The notes: a model not told the origin generated them from the sequence alone. A DNA stretch of 64,000 nt from Actinoplanes solisilvae (GCF_003999975.1 NZ_RJAC01000010.1:1-64000); one strand, 5' to 3'. Counted from the first letter of the stretch, positions 19,067 to 28,675 are shown. Made by a program: numbers and translations.

Positions 19067-20524
19067 ATGAGCGCCACCGACGAACACTTACGGCCGCCGG
19101 AGTCCCCGGCCGACCGGCGGTTCCTGGGGCAGCCGCGCCCGCTGGCCACGCTGGTCAGCCTCGAGGTCTGGGAGCGGTTCTCGTTCTACGGCATGCTCGG
19201 CATCCTGCTGCTCTACCTCTACTACCCGGCCGGCCGGGGCGGGCTGGGCTTCGACGAGGCCACGGCGGCCGGCGTCGTCGGGGCGTACGGGGGCTCGGTC
19301 TATCTCTGCACCGTCGCCGGGGCCTGGCTCGCCGACCGCGTGTTCGGGGCGGAACGGGTGCTCTTCGGCAGTGCCGTCGTCGTGATGGGCGGGCATCTCG
19401 CCCTCGCGCTGCTGCCCGGCGTGACCGGCGTGGCGGCCGGGCTGAGCCTGGTGGCGCTGGGGGCGGGCGGGGTCAAGGCCACCGCGTCGGCGCTCGTCGG
19501 CTCGCTGTACGCCGCGGACGACGGCCGCCGGGACGCCGGGTTCTCCCTGTTCTACCTGGGCATCAACCTCGGCGGGCTGACCGGCGCCCTGCTGACCGGC
19601 CTGCTGCAGAAGGAGAGCGGCTTCCGCTGGGGATTCGGCCTGGCCGCGGCCGGGATGGCGATCGGCCTGATCGGGTACGCCCGAGGGCGTCGACGGTTCA
19701 CCGGGGCGGCCCGTGCGGTGACCGGCTCGCTGACCGCCCTGCTGCTCGGCGCCGCCACCGTCGCGCTGATCATTGTGGTCCTGGCCCGCACCGGCGTGAT
19801 CGCGGCGGGCCGGCTGTCGGCGATCGTGGTGACGCTGAGCATCCTGGCCGCGGTCACCTACTTCGCGGTCATCCTGTCGAGCCCGCGGGTCGGCCGGGCC
19901 GAGCGGCGCCGGGTGCTGGCGTTCCTGCCCCTGTTCGTGGCCAGCGCCGCGTTCTGCGCCCTCTACCAGCAGCAGTTCACCGTCGTGACGATCTATTCCG
20001 ACCGGCGGCTCGACCGCACCGTGTTCGGCTGGGAGATGCCGGTGTCGTGGGTACTGGTCCTCAACCCGATCTTCGTCGTGCTGCTGGCCGGCCTGTTCGC
20101 CGCGCTGTGGACCCGGCTCGGGCCGCGGCAGCCGTCGACCCCGGTGAAGTTCGCGCTCGGCACCATCACCATGGGCGTCGCGTTCCTGCTGTTCCTGCCG
20201 TTCGCCGGCGTCGGGCCGGGCGGCGTCCCGCTGCTCGCCGTGGCCGGGATCATGCTCGTCTTCACCGTCGCCGAGCTGCTGATCCAGCCGGTCGGCCTGG
20301 CCGCCTCGACCCGGCTCGCCCCGGCCGCGTTCCGCAGCCAGATGGTGGCGCTGTTCTTCCTGTCCGTCGCGCTGGGCACGGCGACCTCGGGCCTGCTGGC
20401 CCGCTACTACAGCGAACGTCACGAGGTCGCGTACTTCGGTTCGCTGGGTCTGCTCGCCGTCGCCCTCGGCGGCCTGTTGTGGGCGGCGAGCCCGTGGATC
20501 CGAAGGTTGAGCGATGTCCGTTGA
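19067..20524 (+). CDS. POT/PTR-family proton-dependent peptide transporter
   Basis: A 485-residue polytopic membrane protein of the POT branch of the major facilitator superfamily. It carries the proton-coupling signature ExxERFxYYG as EVWERFSFYG in the first helix, followed by repeated hydrophobic helices and the POT-like segment FSLFYLGINLGGLTG. Members import di- and tripeptides with protons, although some carry nitrate or other small molecules. The start follows a G-rich Shine-Dalgarno (CTGGGGGGAC). The end overlaps the next LuxR regulator by 11 bp, so the two are probably co-translated. Confidence 0.85.
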   Translation: MSATDEHLRPPESPADRRFLGQPRPLATLVSLEVWERFSFYGMLGILLLYLYYPAGRGGLGFDEATAAGVVGAYGGSVYLCTVAGAWLADRVFGAERVLFGSAVVVMGGHLALALLPGVTGVAAGLSLVALGAGGVKATASALVGSLYAADDGRRDAGFSLFYLGINLGGLTGALLTGLLQKESGFRWGFGLAAAGMAIGLIGYARGRRRFTGAARAVTGSLTALLLGAATVALIIVVLARTGVIAAGRLSAIVVTLSILAAVTYFAVILSSPRVGRAERRRVLAFLPLFVASAAFCALYQQQFTVVTIYSDRRLDRTVFGWEMPVSWVLVLNPIFVVLLAGLFAALWTRLGPRQPSTPVKFALGTITMGVAFLLFLPFAGVGPGGVPLLAVAGIMLVFTVAELLIQPVGLAASTRLAPAAFRSQMVALFFLSVALGTATSGLLARYYSERHEVAYFGSLGLLAVALGGLLWAASPWIRRLSDVR

Positions 20525-23267
20525 GACCGGCGTGGCCGTACGGGGTCTGCTCCCCGGGCGTGACCCCGACGTGGCCGTGGTGCATGCCTTCGTGGACCGG
20601 GCGCTCGTCTCGGGCGGCGGCCTGCTCGTCACCGGCGGGCCCGGGTACGGCAAGTCGGCGCTGCTCGACGCGGCCGCCCGCTACGGGTCGGCCCAGGGCG
20701 CCCGGATCGTACGGGCGGCGGGCAGTGAGTCGCTCGGCACGGCCGACTACGCCGCGCTCGACCAGCTCCTCGAGCCGCTGCACGCCCACCTTCCGCAGCT
20801 GCCCGAGCAGGCGCGGGAGACTCTGCTGATCACCCGGGGCGTGGCGGCCGGGCCGATCCCGGGCCGGCTGGCGATCTCGGCCTCGGTGCTGGCCCTGCTG
20901 CGCCTGGCCGGCGCGAACCGGCCCCTGCTCGTGCTGGTCGAGAACGCCCACAAGCTCGACCGGGCGACCGCGCTGGTGCTCGCCTTCGTCGCCCGGCGGC
21001 TGATCGGCGAGGGCGTCGGTCTGCTCGTCGAGGTGCGTACGCAGGCCGGGACGCCCGGCATTCTCGAACGCTGCCGGCTGCCCCGGCACCGGGTCGGGCC
21101 GCTGGACGACGACGCCGCCGACCGGTTGCTGCTGGCCCGCTATCCCGCGACGGCCACCCGGGTGCGCGACCGGCTGGTCGCCGAGGCCGCGGGCAACCCC
21201 CTGGTGCTGCTCGACCAGGCGGCCGCGCTCGGTGCACGCCGTCGCGCGGGCCACGAACCGCTGCCCGCCCTGCTGCCGCTCAGCGACCGCCTCGACATGC
21301 CCCTGCGACGCATGCTCACCTCCTTCCCGCCGGCCACCCGTGCGGTGCTGCTGCTCGCCGCGCTGGGCGAGTCGGGCGACCTCGGTCTGCTGCAACGGGC
21401 CGCGCCCGGCGAGGACACGCTCGACGCGGTCACCCCCGCCCAGCGCGCGAACGTCGTGACGGTCGACAAGCCCAGCCGTCGCATCGTCTTCACGCACCCG
21501 GTGTTCCGCACCGCGGTGATCCGCTTCGCCACCGGCCTCGAGCGCCGCCGGGCCCAGCAGGCGCTCGCCGCCACCCTCGCCGACGACCCGGTGCGGCAGG
21601 CGTGGCACCTCGCCGACGCGGCGGAGGGTCCGGACGGCGACCTCGCCGAGCGGCTGCGCCAGGTCGCCGACGCGGCCGTGCGCGAAGGAGCGGCGGTCAC
21701 GGCGGGCGCCGCGCTGATCCGCTCGGCCGAGCTCAGCCCCGACCCGCGGGCGCGCGTCCGGCGGCTGCTCGAGGCGGCGTTCATCCAGGCCGACGCGACC
21801 GGCGACCTCAGCGACGCCGTACGGCTGCTCGACCGGGCCCGCGCGTCCGGCGCCGAACTGGCCGACTCACTGCCGATCGAGGTCGTGGTGTCGTACGTGG
21901 TGGTCAACGGCGAGATGCCGACCGACGCGGCCCGCGCGCTGCTGGTCGCCGCGATCGACGCCTACCCGGGCCACGCGGACGCCGGCGACGACCTGCTGAC
22001 CGACGCGCTGCACCTGCTGATGCTGAACTGCTGGACCGCGGCGACGCCGGAGGCCTGGGCCGAGTTCGAGCGGGTGGTCCGCCGTCTGCGGCCCGCGATG
22101 CCGCCGCTGCTGGAGATCTGCGCGCGGTCCTTCGGCGACGCCGGCCGGCTCACCCCGCGGCTGCTGCACGAGATCACCGTCGCGGCCGAGGCGCTGGGCG
22201 AGGAGTACAACCCCGTCGTCATCACCCGCACCGCGCTGGCCTGTGTCTACACCGACCAGTTGTCGTCGTGCCTGGAGCCGCTGGCACGGGTGATCCGCTA
22301 CGGCCGCCGCACCGGGGCGATGGGTCAGGCGTTGCAGGCCGCCGTCTCGACCTGCACGTATCTCTGGCAGTCCGGGCAGTGGACCGAGCTGATGACGACC
22401 GCGGCCGGCAGCGTCGCGCAGGCCGAGCAGTACGGGTATCACCGCTATCAGGTGCTCCTCGGCGGATATCACCCCGCCCTGGTCGCGGCGGCTCGCGGGG
22501 ACGAGGCGACCGTGCGGGTGCTGCTCGACGAGATGACCGCGTGGGCCGGTCGACGGGTCGCGGGCAACGTCGTGCAGTTCGCCCACCACGTCCGCGCCGT
22601 GCTCGCGATCGGGCGCGGCGACTTCGAGCGGGCTTTCCAGGAGGCGTCCGCCGTCAGCCCGGCCGGGACCCTGCGGCCGTACACCCCGAACGCCCTGTGG
22701 CTGCTGCTGGAACTGGTCGAGGGGGCGGTCCGGTCGGGACGGCACGACGCCGCCCAGGCGCACGTCGAGGCGATGGCCGGGGCCCGGCTCGCCCGGATCT
22801 CGCCCCGGCTCGCGATGGTGACGGCGGGCTGCCGGGCCATGGTGACCGGCGACGACGCGGACTTCGAGGAGGCGCTGGCCGTGCCCGACGCGCAGCGGTG
22901 GCCCTTCGACCTGGCCCGGGTCGAGCTCGCGTACGGCGAGCATCTGCGCCGCCGGCACGACCCGGCCGGTTCGCGGCTGCATCTGATCGCCGCGCTGGAG
23001 ATCTTCCAGCGGCTCGGCGCGCAGCCGTGGGCGGACCGGGCCGGGCGGGAGTTGCGGACCGCCGGGCGCGGTTCCGGGTTCTCCACCGGCGGGCTTTCCG
23101 CGCAGGAGCGCCGCATCGCCGAGCTGGCCGCGGCCGGGCTCAGCAACAAGGAGATCGGCCGGCGGCTGCACCTGTCGCACCGCACCGTCGGCGCTCATCT
23201 CTACCGGGTCTTTCCCAAGCTGGGCGTCACTTCCAGGGCGGGGCTGCGCGATGCCCTGAGCCGCTAA
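20514..23267 (+). CDS. large ATP-binding LuxR-family (LAL) regulator with altered Walker B
   Basis: A 917-residue LAL protein: ATPase with Walker A GGPGYGKSA, helical repeats, then LuxR HTH (LSAQERRIAELAAAGLSNKE, LSHRTVGAHLYRVFPKLGV). The Walker B region reads LLVLVENAHKLD where its neighbours have EDAH or DDLQW, so ATP hydrolysis may be weak or lost. It starts inside the end of the peptide-transporter gene (11-bp overlap), suggesting a regulator matched to that transporter. Its C-terminal half is closely similar to the partial LAL protein at the right edge of the window, so the two are paralogues. Its stop codon overlaps that of the convergent LAL gene. Confidence 0.88.
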   Translation: MSVETGVAVRGLLPGRDPDVAVVHAFVDRALVSGGGLLVTGGPGYGKSALLDAAARYGSAQGARIVRAAGSESLGTADYAALDQLLEPLHAHLPQLPEQARETLLITRGVAAGPIPGRLAISASVLALLRLAGANRPLLVLVENAHKLDRATALVLAFVARRLIGEGVGLLVEVRTQAGTPGILERCRLPRHRVGPLDDDAADRLLLARYPATATRVRDRLVAEAAGNPLVLLDQAAALGARRRAGHEPLPALLPLSDRLDMPLRRMLTSFPPATRAVLLLAALGESGDLGLLQRAAPGEDTLDAVTPAQRANVVTVDKPSRRIVFTHPVFRTAVIRFATGLERRRAQQALAATLADDPVRQAWHLADAAEGPDGDLAERLRQVADAAVREGAAVTAGAALIRSAELSPDPRARVRRLLEAAFIQADATGDLSDAVRLLDRARASGAELADSLPIEVVVSYVVVNGEMPTDAARALLVAAIDAYPGHADAGDDLLTDALHLLMLNCWTAATPEAWAEFERVVRRLRPAMPPLLEICARSFGDAGRLTPRLLHEITVAAEALGEEYNPVVITRTALACVYTDQLSSCLEPLARVIRYGRRTGAMGQALQAAVSTCTYLWQSGQWTELMTTAAGSVAQAEQYGYHRYQVLLGGYHPALVAAARGDEATVRVLLDEMTAWAGRRVAGNVVQFAHHVRAVLAIGRGDFERAFQEASAVSPAGTLRPYTPNALWLLLELVEGAVRSGRHDAAQAHVEAMAGARLARISPRLAMVTAGCRAMVTGDDADFEEALAVPDAQRWPFDLARVELAYGEHLRRRHDPAGSRLHLIAALEIFQRLGAQPWADRAGRELRTAGRGSGFSTGGLSAQERRIAELAAAGLSNKEIGRRLHLSHRTVGAHLYRVFPKLGVTSRAGLRDALSR

Positions 23268-25852
23268 TCGAGCACATCGCGCAGCGCGCTCCGCGAGGTG
23301 ATGCCGAGTTTGTGGAAGACGTGGCGCAGGTGGGACGCGACCGTGCTGCGCGACAGCTGCAGGCGGTCGGCGATCATCGGGGTGGTCAGGCCGGCCGCGG
23401 CCAGCTCGGCCACCGCCCGCTCCTGCGAGGTCAGCGACCCCGGATCGGGTGTGCTCGTCCGGCGGCCGGACGCCGAGGTCAGTTCGCGGGTCGCGCGTTC
23501 GGTCCACGGTGTCGCGCCCAGCCGGCCGAATTCGGCCACCGCCAAGCCGAGCTGTGTCTTCGCCTGCGCGGTCCTGCGGGTGCGGCGCAGGCGCTCGCCG
23601 AGGAGCAGGCGCAGGCGCGCGGCCTCGAACCGGTAGCGGTCCGCACCGGGCAGGGCCAGCGCGCGGGCGAACAAGGCCGGCGCCGTGGCGTCGTCGGCGA
23701 CCATCGCGGCCGTGCCCGCGGTCATCAGCCGGAGCCGGTCGGAGACCCGGTCGAGCCGGGCGGCGTCGAGCGCGCGCACGTACGCGACGGCGTCCGCGGC
23801 CCGGTCGGTGCGCAGCGCGGACTCGACGAGATCGAAGCCGGCCCACAGCGGGAAGGCAGCCCGGGACAGTATCGCCGTGCCCTGCTGGTAGGCGTTCTCG
23901 AAGTCGCCCCGGGCCATCGCCGCGGACGCCCGCACCTGATGGCACCACTGCACGAGACCATCCAGCCCGCGTGGGGCGGCCCAGGTCGCGATCTCCCGGG
24001 TGGCTTCGAGCACCTCGCCGCCGCGGGCCGCCTCGACGAGCAGGGGCGCCATCGCGGCGAGCCGGGCCAGATGACCGAGATCGTGGGCCTCGGCGGTGCG
24101 TACGGCCTCGTCGCCGAACGCGGCGGCCTGGTCCCAGTCGCCCAGCGCGTAGGCGTCGGCCGCCACCGTGAACAGGGCGATGACCGCGGTGCGCACGGCG
24201 CCACCGGCGCGGCCGTCCTCGATGACCCGCCACAGCGCGGGACGACACTCGGGGCCACGATCGAGCACCAGGGCCGAGGTGATGATCCGGTCGATGCGTA
24301 CGGGATCGGTCTCGGTCTCGATCCCCTCGATCAGCTCGATCAGCAGGTCCAGATCGGTCTTGGTGACGTGGGCCGGCCCTCGCTGGGCGTGCGCGTGCAG
24401 CGTCAGCAGCGGCGGCGGTGCGGGCCGCAACCGGGCCAGCGCGGCGTCGAGCGGTTCCCACAGCTCGTCCCGGCGCCCGTCGCTGCACACATCGACCAAT
24501 TCGGACAGCGCCTCGATCAGGTCGGGGTTCGTCGCGTCGTACTCGGCCGGCTCGACGGCGGCGCACAGCGTGCGGTGGGCGGTGTCGAGGTCGCCGCCGC
24601 CGTTGATCAGTAGCTGGGCCGCGGCGGTCGCGGCGGGCAGCGACCCGGGCCGGGCGCGGGCGGCCTCCAGCAACTCGCGGGCCGTGGCGAGGTCGCCGCG
24701 CACGCTCGCCGCCAGGTAGGCCGCCTCGGCGAGCCGCCGTCCGCGCTCGGTGCTCGCGAGGCTCAACTCGGCGGCGCGCCGCAGCGTGTCGACTGCGGCG
24801 GCGATGTGTCCGGCGTGCAACGACTCGCGCGCCTTGCGTTCCAGCAGTGCGGCGACCTCGTCGTCGGGGCGGAACGACGCCTCGGCCAGGTGCCAGGCGC
24901 TGCGGCGGGGATCGTCCTGGAAGATGCGGGCCAGGGTGCGGTGGGCCCGCGCCTGCTCCTCGGCGGCCGCGTCGGCGATCACCGCCGCGCGCAGCAGCGA
25001 GGTCCGGAACCGCAGCGTCGTGCCGCCTACGACGATGCCCAGGTGGCGGGCCTGCCCGAGTCGCGCGCCGGCGTCCGGCAGGTCGATGTCCTCGCCGTCG
25101 TTGAGCGCCGCCAGCAGCAGGTCGTCGCGGGCGGCGACCGGCACGGCGGCCAGTTCCGCGGCGTAGCTGTCCCGCACCCGATCGGGCAGCACGTCGGCGC
25201 CGTCCCACTGCGCGTCACGAAGCTCGGTCAGCAGGAACGGGTTCCCGCGGGCGACCGACAGGATCCGTTCGCGCCACCGGCTGACCGGCCCGGTCGTACG
25301 GTCGACGAGCGCGGCCGCCGCCTCGGCGTCGAGCGGGCCGACGTGCAGGAGGGCGGACGCTCCCGCCATCGTGGTCTCGCACCGGGACGCGCCCAGGACC
25401 CCGAGTCGCCGACCGGCGGCCAGCTCACGCAGCACGGCCAGGCTGGCCGGGTCGGCCCATTGCAGATCGTCGACCAGCACCAGGGTGGCCGGGCCGAACA
25501 CGGCCAGGATCGCCGCCGGGACGTCCGCGTCGCCGGGCGTGCCGGTGAGCACGCCGGACAGCGCCGCCCCGTGCTCGTCGTCGCGGCTCGTGATGCGGTC
25601 GGCGGCGGGCCACAGCAGTTCGTGCAGGGTGGCGTGGCGCAGGTCGGTCTCGAGGGCGGAGCCGTGGGCGCGCAGGACCGGCAACCCGCGCGCCGCGGCA
25701 CCCCACGCGGCGGCGTCGAGCAAGGCGGTCTTGCCGATGCCCGGTTCGCCGTACAGGCACAGGGCGGCCCCGGTGTCGCACACCTCGTCCACGAACGAGT
25801 TCAGCCGGGCGAGCTCGTCGTCCCGGCCGACCAGCGGGTCCGGTTGCCCCAT
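23264..25852 (-). CDS. large ATP-binding LuxR-family (LAL) transcriptional regulator
   Basis: An 862-residue LAL protein on the minus strand. Walker A is GEPGIGKTA and Walker B TLVLVDDLQWAD, both intact; the C-terminal HTH is LTSQERAVAELAAAGLTTPM with LSRSTVASHLRHVFHKLGI. The ATG at 25852 (MGQPDPLVGRDDELARL) is chosen because it gives the usual start just ahead of the VGRDDE motif of the family. A longer in-frame start at 25927 adds an unrelated basic stretch. It diverges from the peptidase E-like gene across about 130 bp, and its 3' end overlaps the preceding LAL gene by 4 bp. Confidence 0.87.
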   Translation of the reverse strand: MGQPDPLVGRDDELARLNSFVDEVCDTGAALCLYGEPGIGKTALLDAAAWGAAARGLPVLRAHGSALETDLRHATLHELLWPAADRITSRDDEHGAALSGVLTGTPGDADVPAAILAVFGPATLVLVDDLQWADPASLAVLRELAAGRRLGVLGASRCETTMAGASALLHVGPLDAEAAAALVDRTTGPVSRWRERILSVARGNPFLLTELRDAQWDGADVLPDRVRDSYAAELAAVPVAARDDLLLAALNDGEDIDLPDAGARLGQARHLGIVVGGTTLRFRTSLLRAAVIADAAAEEQARAHRTLARIFQDDPRRSAWHLAEASFRPDDEVAALLERKARESLHAGHIAAAVDTLRRAAELSLASTERGRRLAEAAYLAASVRGDLATARELLEAARARPGSLPAATAAAQLLINGGGDLDTAHRTLCAAVEPAEYDATNPDLIEALSELVDVCSDGRRDELWEPLDAALARLRPAPPPLLTLHAHAQRGPAHVTKTDLDLLIELIEGIETETDPVRIDRIITSALVLDRGPECRPALWRVIEDGRAGGAVRTAVIALFTVAADAYALGDWDQAAAFGDEAVRTAEAHDLGHLARLAAMAPLLVEAARGGEVLEATREIATWAAPRGLDGLVQWCHQVRASAAMARGDFENAYQQGTAILSRAAFPLWAGFDLVESALRTDRAADAVAYVRALDAARLDRVSDRLRLMTAGTAAMVADDATAPALFARALALPGADRYRFEAARLRLLLGERLRRTRRTAQAKTQLGLAVAEFGRLGATPWTERATRELTSASGRRTSTPDPGSLTSQERAVAELAAAGLTTPMIADRLQLSRSTVASHLRHVFHKLGITSRSALRDVLD

Positions 25853-25911
25853 AAACGCCGACGCTACCGGCCCGCGCGTCCGGCGAGACCCTCCGGCCCG
25901 CTTTCCTGCCC

Positions 25912-25965
25912 TTGTGGCGCGGGACACTCATCGGCTAGGTTGCGAAGACCACTTGCAGTTTGCAA
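25912..25965 (+). promoter_or_regulatory. putative promoter and operator of the peptidase E-like gene
   Basis: TTGTGG (25912-25917) and TAGGTT (25936-25941) form a -35/-10 pair with an 18-base spacer. Just downstream, TTGCA-GTT-TGCAA (25953-25965) is a perfect 5-bp inverted repeat placed where a repressor would block initiation. No binding protein can be assigned. Confidence 0.4.
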
Positions 25966-25981
25966 CCGGTTTGGAGCCATC

Positions 25982-26647
25982 GTGAAGCTTCTACTCACCG
26001 ATTCCGGCGTCAAGAACGCGAGCATCCACGCGGCCCTGCTCGACCTGCTGGGCAAGCCGATCGCCGAGTCCAGCGCCCTGCTGATCCCGACCGCCGGATA
26101 TGGGCATCCCTTCGTCACCCCCGACCGGGCGTGGGAGTTCATCAGCGGACGAGGGACCACCCCCATGGTCGATCTGGGATGGAAGTCCTTGGGCGTGCTC
26201 GAGCTGACGGCCCTGCCCAGCATCGACCGCGACCGCTGGGTCTCGTGGGTCCGCGACGCCGACGTCCTGCTGGTCAACGGCGGCGACGCCCTCTACCTGG
26301 CCCATTGGATGCGCGAGTCGGGGCTGCTCGACCTGCTGCCGTCGCTGCCCGGCCTGGTCTACGTCGGACTCAGCGCCGGCAGCATGGTCATGACCCCGCG
26401 CGTCGGCGACGACTTCGTCGGCTGGAAGCCGCCCGCCGGGGGCGACAGCGCGCTGGGCCTGGTCGACTTCTCGATGTTCCCGCACGTCGGACACCCGATG
26501 TGCCCCGAGAACACGATGGCCGCGGCCGAGAAATGGGCCACCGGCCTGACCAACCCGGCCTACGCGACCGACGAGCACACCGCCTTCAAGGTCATCGACG
26601 GCGAGGTCGAGGTGATCTCGGAGGGCACCTGGAAACTCCTCAATTAG
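25982..26647 (+). CDS. peptidase S51 (dipeptidase E)-like protein
   Basis: A 221-residue protein of the class I glutamine-amidotransferase-like fold. The nucleophile elbow GLSAGSM and the segment LLVNGGDALYLAHW fit the S51 family (dipeptidase E, cyanophycinase-like), in which a Ser-His-Glu triad cleaves Asp-X dipeptides. No signal peptide is present, so it acts in the cytoplasm. The GTG start at 25982 gives the usual VKLLLTDSGV beta strand. Nearby peptide-transport and LAL genes make a role in peptide use possible, but that is context only. Confidence 0.75.
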   Translation: MKLLLTDSGVKNASIHAALLDLLGKPIAESSALLIPTAGYGHPFVTPDRAWEFISGRGTTPMVDLGWKSLGVLELTALPSIDRDRWVSWVRDADVLLVNGGDALYLAHWMRESGLLDLLPSLPGLVYVGLSAGSMVMTPRVGDDFVGWKPPAGGDSALGLVDFSMFPHVGHPMCPENTMAAAEKWATGLTNPAYATDEHTAFKVIDGEVEVISEGTWKLLN

Positions 26648-26754
26648 TTTCAGCTCCTCCGGCCTCGGGGCATACCCCTGGATCACGGCTCCCTGTGACC
26701 CTTGACACACCGTAGGGACCGCGACAAATGTGGAAATCCCGACGAGGAGTTGCC

Positions 26755-28212
26755 GTGGCGACCACCGACGACGCAGGCAGAACCGACCGGACGACGACGC
26801 GAACCGGGGTGGCCGCCGCCTTCCCCACGAAATACCTCCCCGGCCCCGAGATCCGCGAGATGCCCGCCGAGCCGCGCCGTTACGGGCGGCTGATCGGGCC
26901 GGGCATCATCGCCGCCGGGGTCGGCCTGGCCTCCGGCGAGTTCGTCCTGTTCCCGTACATCGCCTCTCAGGTCGGTCTGGTCTTCGTGTGGGCCGCGCTG
27001 GTCGGCCTGATCACGCAGTACTTCCTCAACATGGAGATCGAGCGCTACACCCTCGCGACCGGTGAGACGGCGCTGACCGGGTTCAGCCGATACTGGCGGC
27101 ACTGGGGGCTGTTCTTCGCGATCCTCACGTACTTCGCGAACCTGTGGCCGGGCTGGGCCACCAGTTCGGCGACCCTGACGACGTACATCTTCGGCGGCAA
27201 CCGCACCGTGATCGCCGTCTGCATGCTCGTGGTCATCGGATTGATCCTCACGCTCGCGCCGGTCGTCTACGTGGCCCTCGAGAAGGCGCAGATGCTCAAG
27301 GTCGCGGCGGTGCTGACGTTCTTCGTGATCGCGGCGATCTTCGCGGTAGGCGCGTCGGCGTGGGGTGACCTGCCGAAGGTGGTGACGCAGCCGGGGCTCC
27401 CGATCGACGAGCTGGGCTTCGCACTGCTGCTGGGCGCGCTCGCGTTCGCCGGGGCCGGCGGCGGGCAGAACCTGGTGCAGTCCAACTGGATCCGCGACAA
27501 GGGCTACGGCATGGGCAAATACGTGCCGCGGCTGATGAGCCCGGTGACCGGTCAGCCCGAGGCGGCCCCGAGCACCGGGTACGCCTTCGAGCCGACCGAC
27601 GAGAACCTGAAGCGCTGGCGCGGCTGGTGGAAGTTCGCCAACATCGAGCAGCTCACGACCTTCGTACTGATCACCTTCATCACGATCCTGTTCACCTCCC
27701 TGCTGGCCTACTCCACGGTCTTCGGGCGCGACGGCCTCGAGAACAGCATCGGCTTCCTGCAGATCGAGGGCGAGGTGCTGGCCGACCGGGTCGGGTCGTG
27801 GTTCCAGTACCTGTTCTGGATCATCGGCGCGTTCTCGCTCTTCGCGGCCTCGCTCGGCATCGTCGACTACACCAGCCGCCTGGCCGCCGACGTCATCAAG
27901 ACCTCGTACGCTCGCAACGCCAACGAGAGCAAGGTCTACGCCGGACTGGTGTGGGGCCTGGTCGCGATCGGCATCGGCGTGCTGCTGGCCGGCTTCAGCC
28001 AGCCCATCCTGCTGCTGGTGATCTCGGCCGTGGTGGGCGGCTTCATGATGTTCATCTACTCCGCCCTGCTTATCCTGATCAACCGCCGCATCCTGCCCGA
28101 GCCGATCCGCGTACGGGGTTTCCGGCTCGCAGCCCTGGTCTGGTCCTTCCTGCTCTTCGGCCTGCTGTCGATCCTCACGTTCCAGGACCGCATCGGCGAC
28201 CTGTTCGACTGA
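26755..28212 (+). CDS. Nramp-family-like membrane carrier lacking canonical metal-site motifs
   Basis: A 485-residue polytopic membrane protein with roughly eleven hydrophobic helices and the overall pattern of Nramp/SLC11 transporters (RLIGPGIIAAGVGLASGEF at the start of helix 1). In true Nramp proteins helix 1 carries DPGN and helix 6 MPH, which bind Mn2+ or Fe2+. Here the corresponding places read ASGE and AGAGGGQNLVQ, so a transition-metal substrate should not be assumed. GTG 26755 is preferred because GAGGAG sits 5 bases upstream; an earlier ATG at 26728 lacks this. A TTGACA at 26702-26707 may be its -35. A strong hairpin follows. Confidence 0.75.
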   Translation: MATTDDAGRTDRTTTRTGVAAAFPTKYLPGPEIREMPAEPRRYGRLIGPGIIAAGVGLASGEFVLFPYIASQVGLVFVWAALVGLITQYFLNMEIERYTLATGETALTGFSRYWRHWGLFFAILTYFANLWPGWATSSATLTTYIFGGNRTVIAVCMLVVIGLILTLAPVVYVALEKAQMLKVAAVLTFFVIAAIFAVGASAWGDLPKVVTQPGLPIDELGFALLLGALAFAGAGGGQNLVQSNWIRDKGYGMGKYVPRLMSPVTGQPEAAPSTGYAFEPTDENLKRWRGWWKFANIEQLTTFVLITFITILFTSLLAYSTVFGRDGLENSIGFLQIEGEVLADRVGSWFQYLFWIIGAFSLFAASLGIVDYTSRLAADVIKTSYARNANESKVYAGLVWGLVAIGIGVLLAGFSQPILLLVISAVVGGFMMFIYSALLILINRRILPEPIRVRGFRLAALVWSFLLFGLLSILTFQDRIGDLFD

Positions 28213-28227
28213 GCCGGCCCGCGCCAG

Positions 28228-28270
28228 CCGCCGCCCCCGTCGCCTGTCGGCATCGCGACGGTGGCGGCGG
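28228..28270 (+). terminator. hairpin terminator after the Nramp-like gene
   Basis: CCGCCGCCCCCGTCGC (28228-28243) pairs with GCGACGGTGGCGGCGG (28255-28270) with a single mismatch and an 11-base loop. It starts 15 bp after the stop codon and has no U-tract. Confidence 0.7.
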
Positions 28271-28390
28271 GTTGATTGACACCCGCGCGGGCTGGGGTGA
28301 CGCTCACCGCGTATTGGCCGGTTCCATGCGGCTCTCTCGCTCTGCGCGCCTTCGTGGCGGCGCGGACGACGATCGTACGGAGGAACGCTC

Positions 28391-28675
28391 ATGAACAGTC
28401 AGGTGACGGTCAGCCTTCCTACGCTGCGGAAGGGCGATGAGTCGGGTGAGGTTCGGCGGCTTCAGCAGATGCTGAATGTGTTCATCGGTCACGCGGAGGA
28501 AGGCTCGGTCGCGGAGCCGCTCGACGAGGACGGCATCTTCGGGCGCAGGACGGAGCAGGGCGTCAAGACCTTCCAGGGACTCGAGGTCGGCACGCTGACT
28601 GTCGACGGCGTCGTGGGGCCGAAGACGTGGACGAAGCTGCTGACGATGTGGCTGTCCGGGAGCGAGCCGGGCTGA
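28391..28675 (+). CDS. small peptidoglycan-binding-domain protein
   Basis: A 94-residue protein consisting almost entirely of one PG_binding_1 domain: LRKGDESGEVRRLQQMLN, DGIFGRRTEQGVKTFQ, and VDGVVGPKTWTKLL. There is no signal peptide or catalytic domain. In secreted enzymes this fold binds peptidoglycan; stand-alone copies without export signals are common in actinobacteria and their role is unclear. GGAGG lies 6 bases before the ATG. A TTGACA at 28276-28281 could be a -35 element but no good -10 follows. Confidence 0.8.
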   Translation: MNSQVTVSLPTLRKGDESGEVRRLQQMLNVFIGHAEEGSVAEPLDEDGIFGRRTEQGVKTFQGLEVGTLTVDGVVGPKTWTKLLTMWLSGSEPG

